From positions 3,675,501-3,739,500 of the forward strand of contig NZ_CP023344.1 in the NCBI RefSeq assembly GCF_002310495.1: DNA of 64,000 nucleotides. Direction: 5' to 3'. The stretch comes from Nibricoccus aquaticus (GTDB lineage Bacteria; Verrucomicrobiota; Verrucomicrobiia; Opitutales; Opitutaceae). The notes beneath the pieces were generated by a model. The model did not search any database. It saw only the letters and a list, made by a program, of their open reading frames with translations, and was not told the origin of the DNA. Numbering within the stretch: position 1 is the first letter of the stretch; each line of letters opens with the position of its first letter. Below are positions 50,327-58,137 of this stretch, piece by piece. A program made the translations under genes and the position numbers.

Positions 50327-50593
50327 ATGAGCTCTCATCTAAAAAACCCCGAATTCCGAGCCTGCGCTCATTGTGACTGTCGCTTTAAGGTGAATCCCCG
50401 TCTGGGAATACGTCACCGATTTTGCAGCAAACCAGAGTGCGTCAAAGCGAGCTACCTCACCGCTCAGCGAAAATGGCGACTTAAAGCTGAAAACCTCGAT
50501 CACTTCAGTGGCTCGGTGAACACACTTCGCGTAAGGCTCTGGCGCGAAAGCCATCCCGGCTATTGGCGTCGAACCGGCTTTTGTGGCCGATGA
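50327..50593 (+). CDS. Small zinc-ribbon-like protein, possibly truncated
   Basis: 88 aa from ATG 50327 (preceded by AGAGAGG). CAHC, then CSKPEC about 20 residues later is a probable zinc site, followed by AQRKWRLKAENLDHFSGS and RVRLWRESHPGYWRR. From memory, longer proteins with the same Cys layout and HPGYW end occur near recombinase/transposase genes; this copy stops right after that motif and may be a 5' fragment. Confidence 0.55.
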   Translation: MSSHLKNPEFRACAHCDCRFKVNPRLGIRHRFCSKPECVKASYLTAQRKWRLKAENLDHFSGSVNTLRVRLWRESHPGYWRRTGFCGR

Positions 50594-50606
50594 CTCGAGT
50601 TCTAGT

Positions 50607-50722
50607 GAATTCCCAATTGCGGCTATTGGAGGAATTCAGCGGGGAATTCGTTGGGATCTTAATTAGATTGGAGGAATTCATCTCACGGGGTTGAATTCTT
50701 CCGACCGATCTAATTGGAATTC
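50607..50722. repeat. Cluster of GAATTC palindromes upstream of the XRE gene
   Basis: GAATTC occurs six times: 50607, 50632, 50644, 50674, 50693 and 50717. It is embedded in GGAGGAATTC (twice direct at 50629-50637 and 50671-50679) and GAATTCCTCC (50717-50726, inverted). AATTAGAT (50661-50668) can pair with ATCTAATT (50708-50715). The block separates the zinc-ribbon gene from the XRE gene. Confidence 0.75.
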
Positions 50723-50729
50723 CTCCGAC

Positions 50730-50972
50730 GTGCCATCTGGACCTCAATTGAAGCCGGCTGAATCTGCGGTTCTTTCCGTGCTGGGAAAGAATCTGAAAAG
50801 CTGTCGGCAGGCGGCAGGACTAACTCAGGTTCAACTGGCTGAACGTGCAAATTTGGCACCGCGTGTTTTGCAGAGCATTGAGGCAGGCAAATTGAACATT
50901 TTGGTTACCACACTGCATCGTCTTCACGTGGCGTTGGGATGCAGCATTGAGAATCTGATGAACTCTAAATAG
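50730..50972 (+). CDS. XRE-family transcriptional repressor
   Basis: 80 aa from the GTG at 50730 (a TTG at 50691 lies within the repeat block). One helix-turn-helix: LSVLGKNLKSCRQAAGLTQV, QLAERANLAPRVLQSIEAGK, LNILVTTLHRLHVALGCSIE. Flanked by two identical operator copies at 50236-50263 and 51460-51487, and placed between a defence-like operon and tnsAB. It may repress both, but that is inference from context. Confidence 0.82.
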   Translation: MPSGPQLKPAESAVLSVLGKNLKSCRQAAGLTQVQLAERANLAPRVLQSIEAGKLNILVTTLHRLHVALGCSIENLMNSK

Positions 50973-50976
50973 CCGC

Positions 50977-51390
50977 TTAGGTGGTAAGAAGGGGAGTAGC
51001 GCTTGGCTGGCCGGTTTGAGTGGAATATGGCACGTCCAATGTTTCCGTTCCGGCAACCTGACCGGTTCTTTGGAAATGTCTTTTTCGGGCGAGCGCCTCG
51101 CGTGCCTTGATCAAAGACCGTTTTTTCTCCGCGCTGCCGTTGGTTCCCAATATCCGGGCGGCCCATTTGCGATCGACGAGCTCCAGGGCCAGACCGGCAT
51201 TTCGGTTACCGGCTTTGAGCTGATCCGCCACTTTTTCCAAATAGGACGCAATGGCTTGAAGCTGTTTGGACTCCTTACGGAAGTTCAAAAAGAACGTGGC
51301 TTTAACGAGGGCCTCGTATGCTTCTGCGATCTTGACCGCCGCTTGAACCGTTAAGGGGTCTGGCTCTTCCATCGGATTTATATCGGTCAA
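50977..51390 (-). CDS. Hypothetical helical protein
   Basis: 137 aa; largely helical and charged (LTVQAAVKIAEAYEALVKAT, LQAIASYLEKVADQLKAGNR, KKRSLIKAREALARKR). No known family. Its stop is 4 bp from the XRE stop (convergent); its upstream region contains the second operator (51460-51487). Confidence 0.55.
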   Translation of the reverse strand: MTDINPMEEPDPLTVQAAVKIAEAYEALVKATFFLNFRKESKQLQAIASYLEKVADQLKAGNRNAGLALELVDRKWAARILGTNGSAEKKRSLIKAREALARKRHFQRTGQVAGTETLDVPYSTQTGQPSATPLLTT

Positions 51391-51459
51391 ATCTCGGACT
51401 CTTTAGCTGGGTGACCCTGGAATGAGCGCCAGCCTAACCGCAGGTAAGGCATCCTAATC

Positions 51460-51487
51460 TTGACACGATGCAATGCATCGTATGGCG
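51460..51487 (+). promoter_or_regulatory. Promoter with internal palindromic operator, copy 2
   Basis: TTGACA (51460-51465), then CGATGCAATGCATCGT, then ATGGCG as a poor -10 (TATGGC if spacer is 15). The 22 bases from TTGACA through the palindrome are identical to copy 1. It points at tnsAB, about 200 bp away. Confidence 0.7.
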
Positions 51488-51575
51488 TTTCCGCCCCCAA
51501 CTGCCTCGGTGCCTATCAAGACCAGATTGATGGCCTACCTGACATTACCCCGCTCGCCTCGAAGACACTCCTCAG

Positions 51576-51643
51576 TGTCCGTTCAACTAACCACACAGAA
51601 CGTTCAGCCGTCATCTATCCGTTCAGTCCAAATCACTGAACGC
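51576..51643. mobile_element. Candidate Tn7-like transposon end with TnsB-site-like repeats
   Basis: Starts TGT (51576-51578), followed by CCGTTCAACT (51579), ACGTTCAGCC (51600), CCGTTCAGTC (51619), direct repeats spaced 21 and 19 bp, and an inverted ACTGAACGCT (51634-51643). Tn7-type ends begin with TGT and hold several TnsB sites about 20 bp apart. The bases before TGT are CTCAG, a candidate target duplication. The matching end is not in the window. Fits by position just upstream of tnsAB, but not proven. Confidence 0.5.
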
Positions 51644-51686
51644 TCTATCTCCAGAGTCCCCAGCTAGAGGTACTAGCTTTACGACG

Positions 51687-54347
51687 ATGAAAAAGAAATC
51701 GTCCTCCGCCGCCTCCTCTTCCTCGATGCCCGCAAGCGTAGCCGCTGCGCTTCTCCAGAAATGGGATCTTGAGACCTATCTGACTTATCACCCCGTCTCC
51801 AAAGAGGCGCGCGCCTACATTGAGGCCTCTCTTGCGGCGCCCTCCCGCAATCCTACCGGACGGATTTCCAATACCACACGCTATGCCAGCAGGAAGACCT
51901 TGGAAACCAGAACTACCGAGAGCGACTTGGTCGAACTGCCTGTTGCGATCATGTGCGAGCGAAGCGAGGACGTTCTTTTTTATGTGGCACAGCCATCTCA
52001 GATCCAGGCCATCTTTCCCCCTGGACAGGAGAAACAGAACCGCCCGATCACCCCGGATTTTCTAATCTTCTGGCGTCACGGCATTGAGCTTATCGAAGCG
52101 AAATCGCTCAAAGAGGCTGCTTCCATCGCTATCAAGCGGTCGAATTATTTTCAGCAGCTCGATGACGGCACTTTTCGCTGCCCTCCTGCTGAGGCAGGTG
52201 CCAAGGCGTTGGGCTTTCTCTTTCGCGTTCTCACCGAGCGTGATTTTTGCAGCACCTTGCTCCAGAATTTCGTCCTGCTGACCCCGTATTTCAGCTCCCC
52301 GATAGCGCCTGCGGTTTCAGCTGTTGAACGGGCGATTATTAAGGAAGCGGTATCCGAGAACCCGGGGGTCCCCATGACCGAAATACCGATCGAGCCGACC
52401 AGCCGTCGCTCGGATGTTGTCTACCACCTTATCGCCGACCGTTCCCTTTTCGCTCACTTGGAGACTGTCGATCTTAAGAGTCAGTCCTCCGTCCGGCTTT
52501 TTCTCACGCCATTGCAAGAGACAGCTTTTTCGATTTTCGCGAATCGGTCGAAACCCATAATTGCCGGATCATTGCCAATTGGATACATGTTGCCGATTGG
52601 ATCGGAATTTAAGATTGGTAGGACCACATTCGAAGTCCTCCGCCATCTGGGAGACTCTGTGGAAGTGCGTAACCTCAAAACGCGCCTAGAACAGCGGATT
52701 TCCTACCGAACGCTCTCGGAGGCGGCACCCAGCATCTCAGCGCTGAAAGACGAGCTGCTTCCGATCTTTGACCTCATTGGTTCTCTGAGCGAAGATCGAA
52801 TGACGGCGTTTTTGAAAAACTATCGATTGATCTGCCCCTACCTGCGTGGAGGCGCGCTGAGTAGCGTGACCTGCACGCATCGTAGTACCCGCCGACTGCT
52901 TAAAGAGTACCGTGCTGAAGAGGAAAGAACCGGCTATGGTGAACGCGCGCTAATTCCCTCGTTGCGCCCGGATCGGGCACCGAAATTCACGGAGCGCTCT
53001 ATCGCGATTGCGGATAGCTTCCTGAGAAAGCACTATCTGAAAGAGAGCGCGTCCTCCGCCATTCATGTTTATCGCTTGTATTGGGATCAGTGCAGGAAGG
53101 AATCACTACCTGCGCACGATATCATGAGTTCGCGTGCCTTTCATCGGCGCGTTGCGAAGATCACGGAATTCAAGAAGGCGTATCTGCGTTACGGCCGGCG
53201 CGCAGCGATACGGTTTTCGCCTCCTCGCGTTTTTCTCAGCCTTTTGGGTAATCCCAATGGGTGCGGTCCTTGGGCGGTCGCGCATATCGATCATACCTTG
53301 CTCGATCTGGAGGTGGAAAATCCCTCCACCGGGATGTTCGAACGCCCCTGGGTCTCGGGAATGGTCGACGCCTACGACGGGCGCATCCTCGCGTTCATCG
53401 TCTGGTTTGGATCATGCAACACGGAAATCGTGTTCGATCTGATTGAAGACTGTGTCGCCCGTCATGGCACCCTTCCCATGCGAATCGTGTGTGACTGGGG
53501 GGCCGATTTTCGGAGCACTGCAATCCAGACTGCGCTGGCCCGTGCCGGAATATCGCTTCGCTATCGCCCCAAGGGGACTCCTCGCAGCGGCGCTCCGATT
53601 GAGACCGCGTTCAACAGTTTTAATAAGAAATTCGTCCATAACGCAGAAGGAAATACCAAGGCCATGAAAAACCCTCGTAATGTATCGAGCAGCCATAACC
53701 CCAAGAACACCGCCGTTTGGAAGCTGGGAAAGCTTAAGCCCATGCTAGACGAATACGTCGCGCTCCATGGAGACATGCCTCGCGTGCATGAAGAGGCTCC
53801 GAACGAAGTTTGCGCGGCGTTTCTTGCTGAATTTGGATACCATTACGCAAGGTGGATTCGCCCGGAAGTTCTAGAGCGTCTTCGTCAGAACCCGGTGAAG
53901 GGAAATACTAGAATCGTTTCGGATAAGGGTACTATCCACGTCAACTCGGCCGACTACGGTGCAGACGAGCTGAAGGCTCTAGTCGGACAAGAGGTGAAGG
54001 TGTTTATTCGCGCTGACGTTCGCACCGTTTACGTAGATGATCCTGTACGGAAATTGCAGATCCCATGCCGCGCTTACACCGCGGACCTGAAGCATGCCGC
54101 GTCTGCTGAGGAAGCCGCGGCAATCGTAAAGAGTCGGATGGAGGGCAGCTATGGGCGCCGTCAGAAAGCGGAGGCTAGGATGAGTAGTTTTGCCGCCAAA
54201 ATGGTGGCCGCTGAGGAGGAGCAGATTGCTGAGAAGGCCGCTGCTTCTCGTCGTCCCGCACCTGCTGAAATCACGCCCGCGGCTGACTCCACGCCATTTA
54301 TTGATCGGTCGCAGATAGAGTCGGTAAAGCCAGCCGATAACGAGTAA
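51687..54347 (+). CDS. TnsA-TnsB fusion transposase
   Basis: 886 aa joining two Tn7 proteins that are usually separate. Residues 1 to about 240 are TnsA-like, with the endonuclease Asp at 124 (ITPDFLIF) and E137-x-K139 (ELIEAKS); TnsA cuts the 5' ends. From about 280 the TnsB-like part has the DDE integrase core: D535 (AHIDHTLLDLE), D603 (VCDWGADFRS) and E639 (GAPIETAFNSFN), a D-x67-D-x35-E spacing. The C-terminus carries basic and coiled sequence (SYGRRQKAEARMSSFAAKMV). TnsAB fusions are known in some Tn7-like and type I-B CRISPR-associated elements; here no CRISPR is visible. It is followed 50 bp later by the tnsC-position gene. Confidence 0.88.
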   Translation: MKKKSSSAASSSSMPASVAAALLQKWDLETYLTYHPVSKEARAYIEASLAAPSRNPTGRISNTTRYASRKTLETRTTESDLVELPVAIMCERSEDVLFYVAQPSQIQAIFPPGQEKQNRPITPDFLIFWRHGIELIEAKSLKEAASIAIKRSNYFQQLDDGTFRCPPAEAGAKALGFLFRVLTERDFCSTLLQNFVLLTPYFSSPIAPAVSAVERAIIKEAVSENPGVPMTEIPIEPTSRRSDVVYHLIADRSLFAHLETVDLKSQSSVRLFLTPLQETAFSIFANRSKPIIAGSLPIGYMLPIGSEFKIGRTTFEVLRHLGDSVEVRNLKTRLEQRISYRTLSEAAPSISALKDELLPIFDLIGSLSEDRMTAFLKNYRLICPYLRGGALSSVTCTHRSTRRLLKEYRAEEERTGYGERALIPSLRPDRAPKFTERSIAIADSFLRKHYLKESASSAIHVYRLYWDQCRKESLPAHDIMSSRAFHRRVAKITEFKKAYLRYGRRAAIRFSPPRVFLSLLGNPNGCGPWAVAHIDHTLLDLEVENPSTGMFERPWVSGMVDAYDGRILAFIVWFGSCNTEIVFDLIEDCVARHGTLPMRIVCDWGADFRSTAIQTALARAGISLRYRPKGTPRSGAPIETAFNSFNKKFVHNAEGNTKAMKNPRNVSSSHNPKNTAVWKLGKLKPMLDEYVALHGDMPRVHEEAPNEVCAAFLAEFGYHYARWIRPEVLERLRQNPVKGNTRIVSDKGTIHVNSADYGADELKALVGQEVKVFIRADVRTVYVDDPVRKLQIPCRAYTADLKHAASAEEAAAIVKSRMEGSYGRRQKAEARMSSFAAKMVAAEEEQIAEKAAASRRPAPAEITPAADSTPFIDRSQIESVKPADNE

Positions 54348-54397
54348 CCTATATGTGAATACGAAACGAACTCCATGTCTTCGACTATCCTACAACT

Positions 54398-55417
54398 ATG
54401 AATACGTCCTTTGAAAACGCTCGTACCTTAATTCAGGGCAGACTCACGCTCTCCAAGAAGTCAGATTTCGTCGCTGAGATCTGTACGGCTATCCGCAATG
54501 CCGGTCCCGGCGGCCTTGTGATGGTTGGCTGCTCACCGGCGATCGAACAGGCTCAGGTACTCCAGTGCGTCCTCGAAAACCTGGAGAGCTCGACCGCCAT
54601 CTGCTTTGCCTTTCCGCCGTATGTAACGGGATTTCGAGGCCAGATGAAGTTGCTCCAGGATCGCTATCTGCAGGCGATGCGATCTCCGCAGATGAGCTAT
54701 CGGCATCATCCGCTTTTTATTTCCGAGCGAATGATTGCGGCAGTTTCGCCCATGCAGGCGATGGTGAATTCGATTTCCGAGTACGACATCGGGCTGGTTG
54801 GAATTACCGATGGCCAGAATATCTGCGCTCACGGGAAGTCGGAAGGCGATGTCGATGCGACGATTCGACAGCTCCATGATATAGCCGCAGGCTCGAGCAA
54901 GACGCACGTCGTGTTCGGTACGATTGCCGAGATCTGGAATTCCGCGAAGCACTCGGCCCTCGTCTCACACATACAGTTTGTTATGCAGTCGCTCTGCACG
55001 ATGGATAAGGCCGGGCAGCTGGTTTTTGCGTCACATCTTCTCGCATACGAAAAGCATCTGGCTGATTGCTGCGATTTTCAGATCACTGAACAACTCCCGG
55101 CAATTATTTCTCGCGTGAACGGTGACCACCGTCGAGTTGCCGCTTGGCTCCTTCGGGCGTTCAATGAGGCGGAAAAACGCGGAGACCAAAAATTGGCACT
55201 CTCGCACATGGAAAAGACGGCCCCAAACCTTATGCAGGTGAGGGAATCGGCGCGAACACACGCGGTCTGGACGGGCTTTAACGAGTGCGCGCGATTTACA
55301 TGGGCGCCTTTGCCTCCTGACGTGGATAGCTCGGCGGAAACCAAGAAGCCGAACGGGAAGCCGCATAAGCCAGGTGAGCGGGCGCCATCGCACGATTTGG
55401 TTCCTAAGGCCGCGTGA
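54398..55417 (+). CDS. TnsC/TniB-position AAA+-like protein lacking the P-loop
   Basis: 339 aa, in the tnsC slot between tnsAB and tniQ. The first strand GGLVMVG (residues 38-44) and the helix after it align with a Walker A region, but the loop reads CSPAIEQAQ and lacks GKT/S. Walker B-like IGLVGITDGQNI (131-142) has Asp but Gly where the catalytic Glu should be. A sensor-1-like VVFGTIAEIW follows, and the C-terminal helices (ISRVNGDHRRVAAWLLRAFN; KLALSHMEKTAPNLMQVRES) fit the TnsC lid. In Tn7 TnsC uses ATP to choose the target; this protein probably cannot hydrolyse it. A different, unrelated protein in the slot remains possible. Confidence 0.65.
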   Translation: MNTSFENARTLIQGRLTLSKKSDFVAEICTAIRNAGPGGLVMVGCSPAIEQAQVLQCVLENLESSTAICFAFPPYVTGFRGQMKLLQDRYLQAMRSPQMSYRHHPLFISERMIAAVSPMQAMVNSISEYDIGLVGITDGQNICAHGKSEGDVDATIRQLHDIAAGSSKTHVVFGTIAEIWNSAKHSALVSHIQFVMQSLCTMDKAGQLVFASHLLAYEKHLADCCDFQITEQLPAIISRVNGDHRRVAAWLLRAFNEAEKRGDQKLALSHMEKTAPNLMQVRESARTHAVWTGFNECARFTWAPLPPDVDSSAETKKPNGKPHKPGERAPSHDLVPKAA

Positions 55418-55421
55418 TCCG

Positions 55422-56753
55422 ATGCTGCTGCGAGCGCCTCCACCTCTGGGAGTAGGCACGTCTCAAGTCGAGGCGCTCAGCAGCTATGTTCAGCGTCTGG
55501 CGGCGTACCATCGAACCGTGCCGGGGCAGCTGTTGCATCGCTTTCTCGGGCATCTCGAAATGGATGACCATCGATACCTAGGAAGGTGGCGGCGGCATCC
55601 TGGATACTTAAATCTGCCGGCGAACATCAACAGCTTCGGTCGCGCCAGCCTTTGGTCTGCGACCTTGGAGAGTGTTACCGGCAGAGATGATTTGGTTTCC
55701 ACGACGACTACGCGCTGGGATCACCTTTTGCCTCGTCGGCATGTTCTTTCCGACAATCAGCGGTGGTGTCCTCGTTGCCTGGAGTCAGATTCAAAACCCT
55801 ATCGTCGTCTCGCGTGGTGTATCGATACAGTGAGGGTCTGCCCGGTTCACGGCTGCGCATTGGTTGATCGGTGCCCCCAGTGTGATCGTCGGCTCGCGGT
55901 ACTTCATCCGCGCTCGTCCGTGGGACATTGCCATTTTTGCGCGAGTTCACTGGTTGTCCCGGCGAATGCATTGATTGACGCACCGCGGGAGGGTTTTGAT
56001 TTCTGGGCAGCGAATCAGCTGGGGGAGCTGGTCGCGCTAGCTGCGGAGCCGGCTGGCCAATTCGTATGCTTTTCCGGACTTCGCCTCAGGTGTGCATGCA
56101 AAAGAGTCGGTGTTGATACGGCAGGGGCTTTGATGCATCGCGCCGGTGTCAGTAAAGTGACCGCGTGGTCATGGTGGCGTGGTCAGGCTACTCCTTGTTT
56201 GCCGATGGCTCTGCGGATCTGTTTCAATCTTGGCCTTGATTTCGTGACAGAGTTTCGGAGAGGGGAGTGCGAACGAAAGGACTGTCGCGCGTTGCCCGCA
56301 GAGGCGCAGATGGAGCTTCACTTGAACTACAAGACTGTACCGCGTCGGCGCGATTGGGAAACTCTCAGAAAGTCGCTGGTGGCGGAAAGCAAACGGCCGG
56401 TAGCCCACGCTAAAACGCTGGCTGCGGTCGGACGGGAGCTGGGTATCCACGTTCGCGCGCTTCGACAACGCGAAGCTCGGCTCTGTCGAGTGATCGCCAA
56501 AAGGGCACTTCGACGGAAATCACAGGAACTCGCGAAGCGGTCGCGTTTGTTGAAGGACCGGATCCGAGCCGTGTGCGAGAAAATGCAGAGAGGCGGCATG
56601 GCTCTGACCCAGGCGAACATTGCCGTCGCGTTGGAACGGCCGGGATTGTTTTCAAGGCCGACGGCGAGACGCGCACTCGCCGAGCTTCTTCACGAGTGGC
56701 CGAAGGCATGGTCCCGGCAGATCACTTTTCCCAGCGCGCAGGGCTACCGTTGA
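55422..56753 (+). CDS. tniQ: TniQ/TnsD-family target-selection protein
   Basis: 443 aa from the ATG at 55422. The TniQ zinc knuckles are clear: RWCPRCLESD and CPVHGCALVDRCPQCDRRL (about residues 115-165), with HCHFCASS after them. The N-terminus SQVEALSSYVQRLAAYH matches TniQ/TnsD. A HTH-like stretch (LMHRAGVSKVTAWSWWRGQA) and a long basic C-terminal part (ALRRKSQELAKRSRLLKDRI; FSRPTARRALAELLHEWP) suggest sequence-specific DNA binding, as in TnsD. TnsD-like proteins bring the transposon to a fixed attachment site; which one is not visible. Four bp separate it from tnsC. Confidence 0.9.
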   Translation: MLLRAPPPLGVGTSQVEALSSYVQRLAAYHRTVPGQLLHRFLGHLEMDDHRYLGRWRRHPGYLNLPANINSFGRASLWSATLESVTGRDDLVSTTTTRWDHLLPRRHVLSDNQRWCPRCLESDSKPYRRLAWCIDTVRVCPVHGCALVDRCPQCDRRLAVLHPRSSVGHCHFCASSLVVPANALIDAPREGFDFWAANQLGELVALAAEPAGQFVCFSGLRLRCACKRVGVDTAGALMHRAGVSKVTAWSWWRGQATPCLPMALRICFNLGLDFVTEFRRGECERKDCRALPAEAQMELHLNYKTVPRRRDWETLRKSLVAESKRPVAHAKTLAAVGRELGIHVRALRQREARLCRVIAKRALRRKSQELAKRSRLLKDRIRAVCEKMQRGGMALTQANIAVALERPGLFSRPTARRALAELLHEWPKAWSRQITFPSAQGYR

Positions 56754-56859
56754 TTCGTTTTGTTATGCGTTGTCGAAAGAGCCGATGGGTTAAATCATAT
56801 CAAATTAGCAATCAGCCGGTTGCATTCGGCGGAGGAAGTGTCCGTCATCTGGTCTCCCC

Positions 56860-57999
56860 ATGTTACCGGCGGTCGTGGCTCACTCCCCATTTCTGAAATT
56901 GGCAGCAGCTGTTGTTTGCCTGCTCGCGTTCGTGCCGACGTCGCTTTCGGCGTTCGTGATTCAGCTCGGCGATTCACGCCAGACCGTCATCGAAACGTAC
57001 GGGTATCCCAAATCGCTGGCCCAACTTGATGCCCGAGAAATCTTCAACTACCCGGAGGGCAGCGTAGTGCTGGAGCAGGGACGGGTTGCTGAAATACGGT
57101 TCACGAAGGGCGAGCCACGCAGTCTTCGTCGTGTCCCTGCGCCGCAGCCCGCTCCCGCCGTGAAGCCGGTGGCGGTGCCTCACACGCCGAAGGCGCAGAT
57201 TGTACCTTCGCTGGGGCCGTCGTCGGTTGTACCGCCGCAGCCAGTGCCGCAACAGCAGCCGCCACCGTCACTCCTTCGAGCGATGCAACCACTGCTATGG
57301 GTTCCCGTAATTGCGGTTGTTGTGGGTGTCGTGGGGCAGATTCTGAAAAGCCGTCTCCGCCGACTAGAGCCTGACTTCACCGGCGTGTACCCTGATCGCC
57401 GTTCGGCTCCGCAGAAAACAAACCCAGTTTCGTTGGTTCCGCAGCCGCCGATAACCAGACTTACACGTGAAGCGTTAGATCGCCTGGAGTGGCGGCGTTT
57501 CGAGGAGCTGACTCAAGGGTACTTTGAGAAAACTGGCTGGAGCGCGAGACGGAGTGCCGTCGGAGCGGACGGCGGCATCGACATTTTTCTCGAGAAAAAT
57601 GGGCCCGAAAAACGCGTGGCCTGCGTTCAGTGCAAGCAGCGTTCGAACGAAATCATTGGTGTGAAGTACATCCGGGAATTCTACGGCGTGATGGTTTCTG
57701 AGGGCCTAACCGAAGGGTATTTCGTGACGACAAATACCTTCTCGGATGAGGCGGTTCGCTTCGCGCAAGGGAAGCCATTGCACCTGATCTCGGGCGAGGA
57801 GCTGCTTCGGAGCTTTGCGTCGCTTGCGGCTGATCAGCACGAATCGGCGGTGCGGCATGCGTTCAGGGATGATTTTGAAACTCCGACGTGTCCTTCGTGT
57901 GATTTGAAAATGGTACTACGCCGATCCGCGACGCCATTTTGGGGCTGCCGAAATTTTCCAAGATGTAAGTCCATTTTCGCCCGTGTCCGGAAGGCGTAG
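56860..57999 (+). CDS. Membrane-anchored Mrr-like restriction endonuclease with topoisomerase zinc finger
   Basis: 379 aa. Signal peptide-like start (FLKLAAAVVCLLAFVPTSLS), a short extracytoplasmic domain (VIQLGDSRQTVIETYGYPKS), Pro-rich linker, and a membrane segment LLWVPVIAVVVGVVGQILKS (about 145-163). Then a cytoplasmic PD-(D/E)xK nuclease: FEELTQGYFEKTGWSARRS, D241 in GADGGIDIF, and Q257-x-K259 in ACVQCKQRS. The final 40 residues carry four Cys (344, 347, 363, 369; CPSC and GCRNFPRC), a topoisomerase-type zinc ribbon. Mrr nucleases cut modified or foreign DNA. It may be transposon cargo; start of cargo is inferred from position after tniQ. Confidence 0.82.
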   Translation: MLPAVVAHSPFLKLAAAVVCLLAFVPTSLSAFVIQLGDSRQTVIETYGYPKSLAQLDAREIFNYPEGSVVLEQGRVAEIRFTKGEPRSLRRVPAPQPAPAVKPVAVPHTPKAQIVPSLGPSSVVPPQPVPQQQPPPSLLRAMQPLLWVPVIAVVVGVVGQILKSRLRRLEPDFTGVYPDRRSAPQKTNPVSLVPQPPITRLTREALDRLEWRRFEELTQGYFEKTGWSARRSAVGADGGIDIFLEKNGPEKRVACVQCKQRSNEIIGVKYIREFYGVMVSEGLTEGYFVTTNTFSDEAVRFAQGKPLHLISGEELLRSFASLAADQHESAVRHAFRDDFETPTCPSCDLKMVLRRSATPFWGCRNFPRCKSIFARVRKA

Positions 58000-58137
58000 C
58001 TGCGTCGATCTAGCAGTTCAGCGTGCATTGATGCGATCAAGGCAAGGCAGCGAGAATGCGCAGAGGGGCAAACAAGGATAATAGGTCCCTTGGGAATGAC
58101 GGGGTCAGCTTGTTCTTGGCTTGGTGCGGAATGCCCG

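Noticed and set aside
50236-51487. Inverted operator pair read as inverted repeats of a small transposon
   Set aside because: The identity stops at 22 bp and each copy has promoter elements; regulatory reading fits better and no transposase lies between them.
51564-51579. GACACT-cctc-AGTGTC inverted repeat at the candidate transposon end
   Set aside because: It overlaps the TGT start; the spacing between the ACA and TGT (8 nt) does not fit a 5-bp target duplication between two abutting ends, so it is not reported as a second end.
51473-51667. 64-aa frame upstream of tnsAB
   Set aside because: Begins inside the operator palindrome and runs through the TnsB-site-like repeats; not a real gene.
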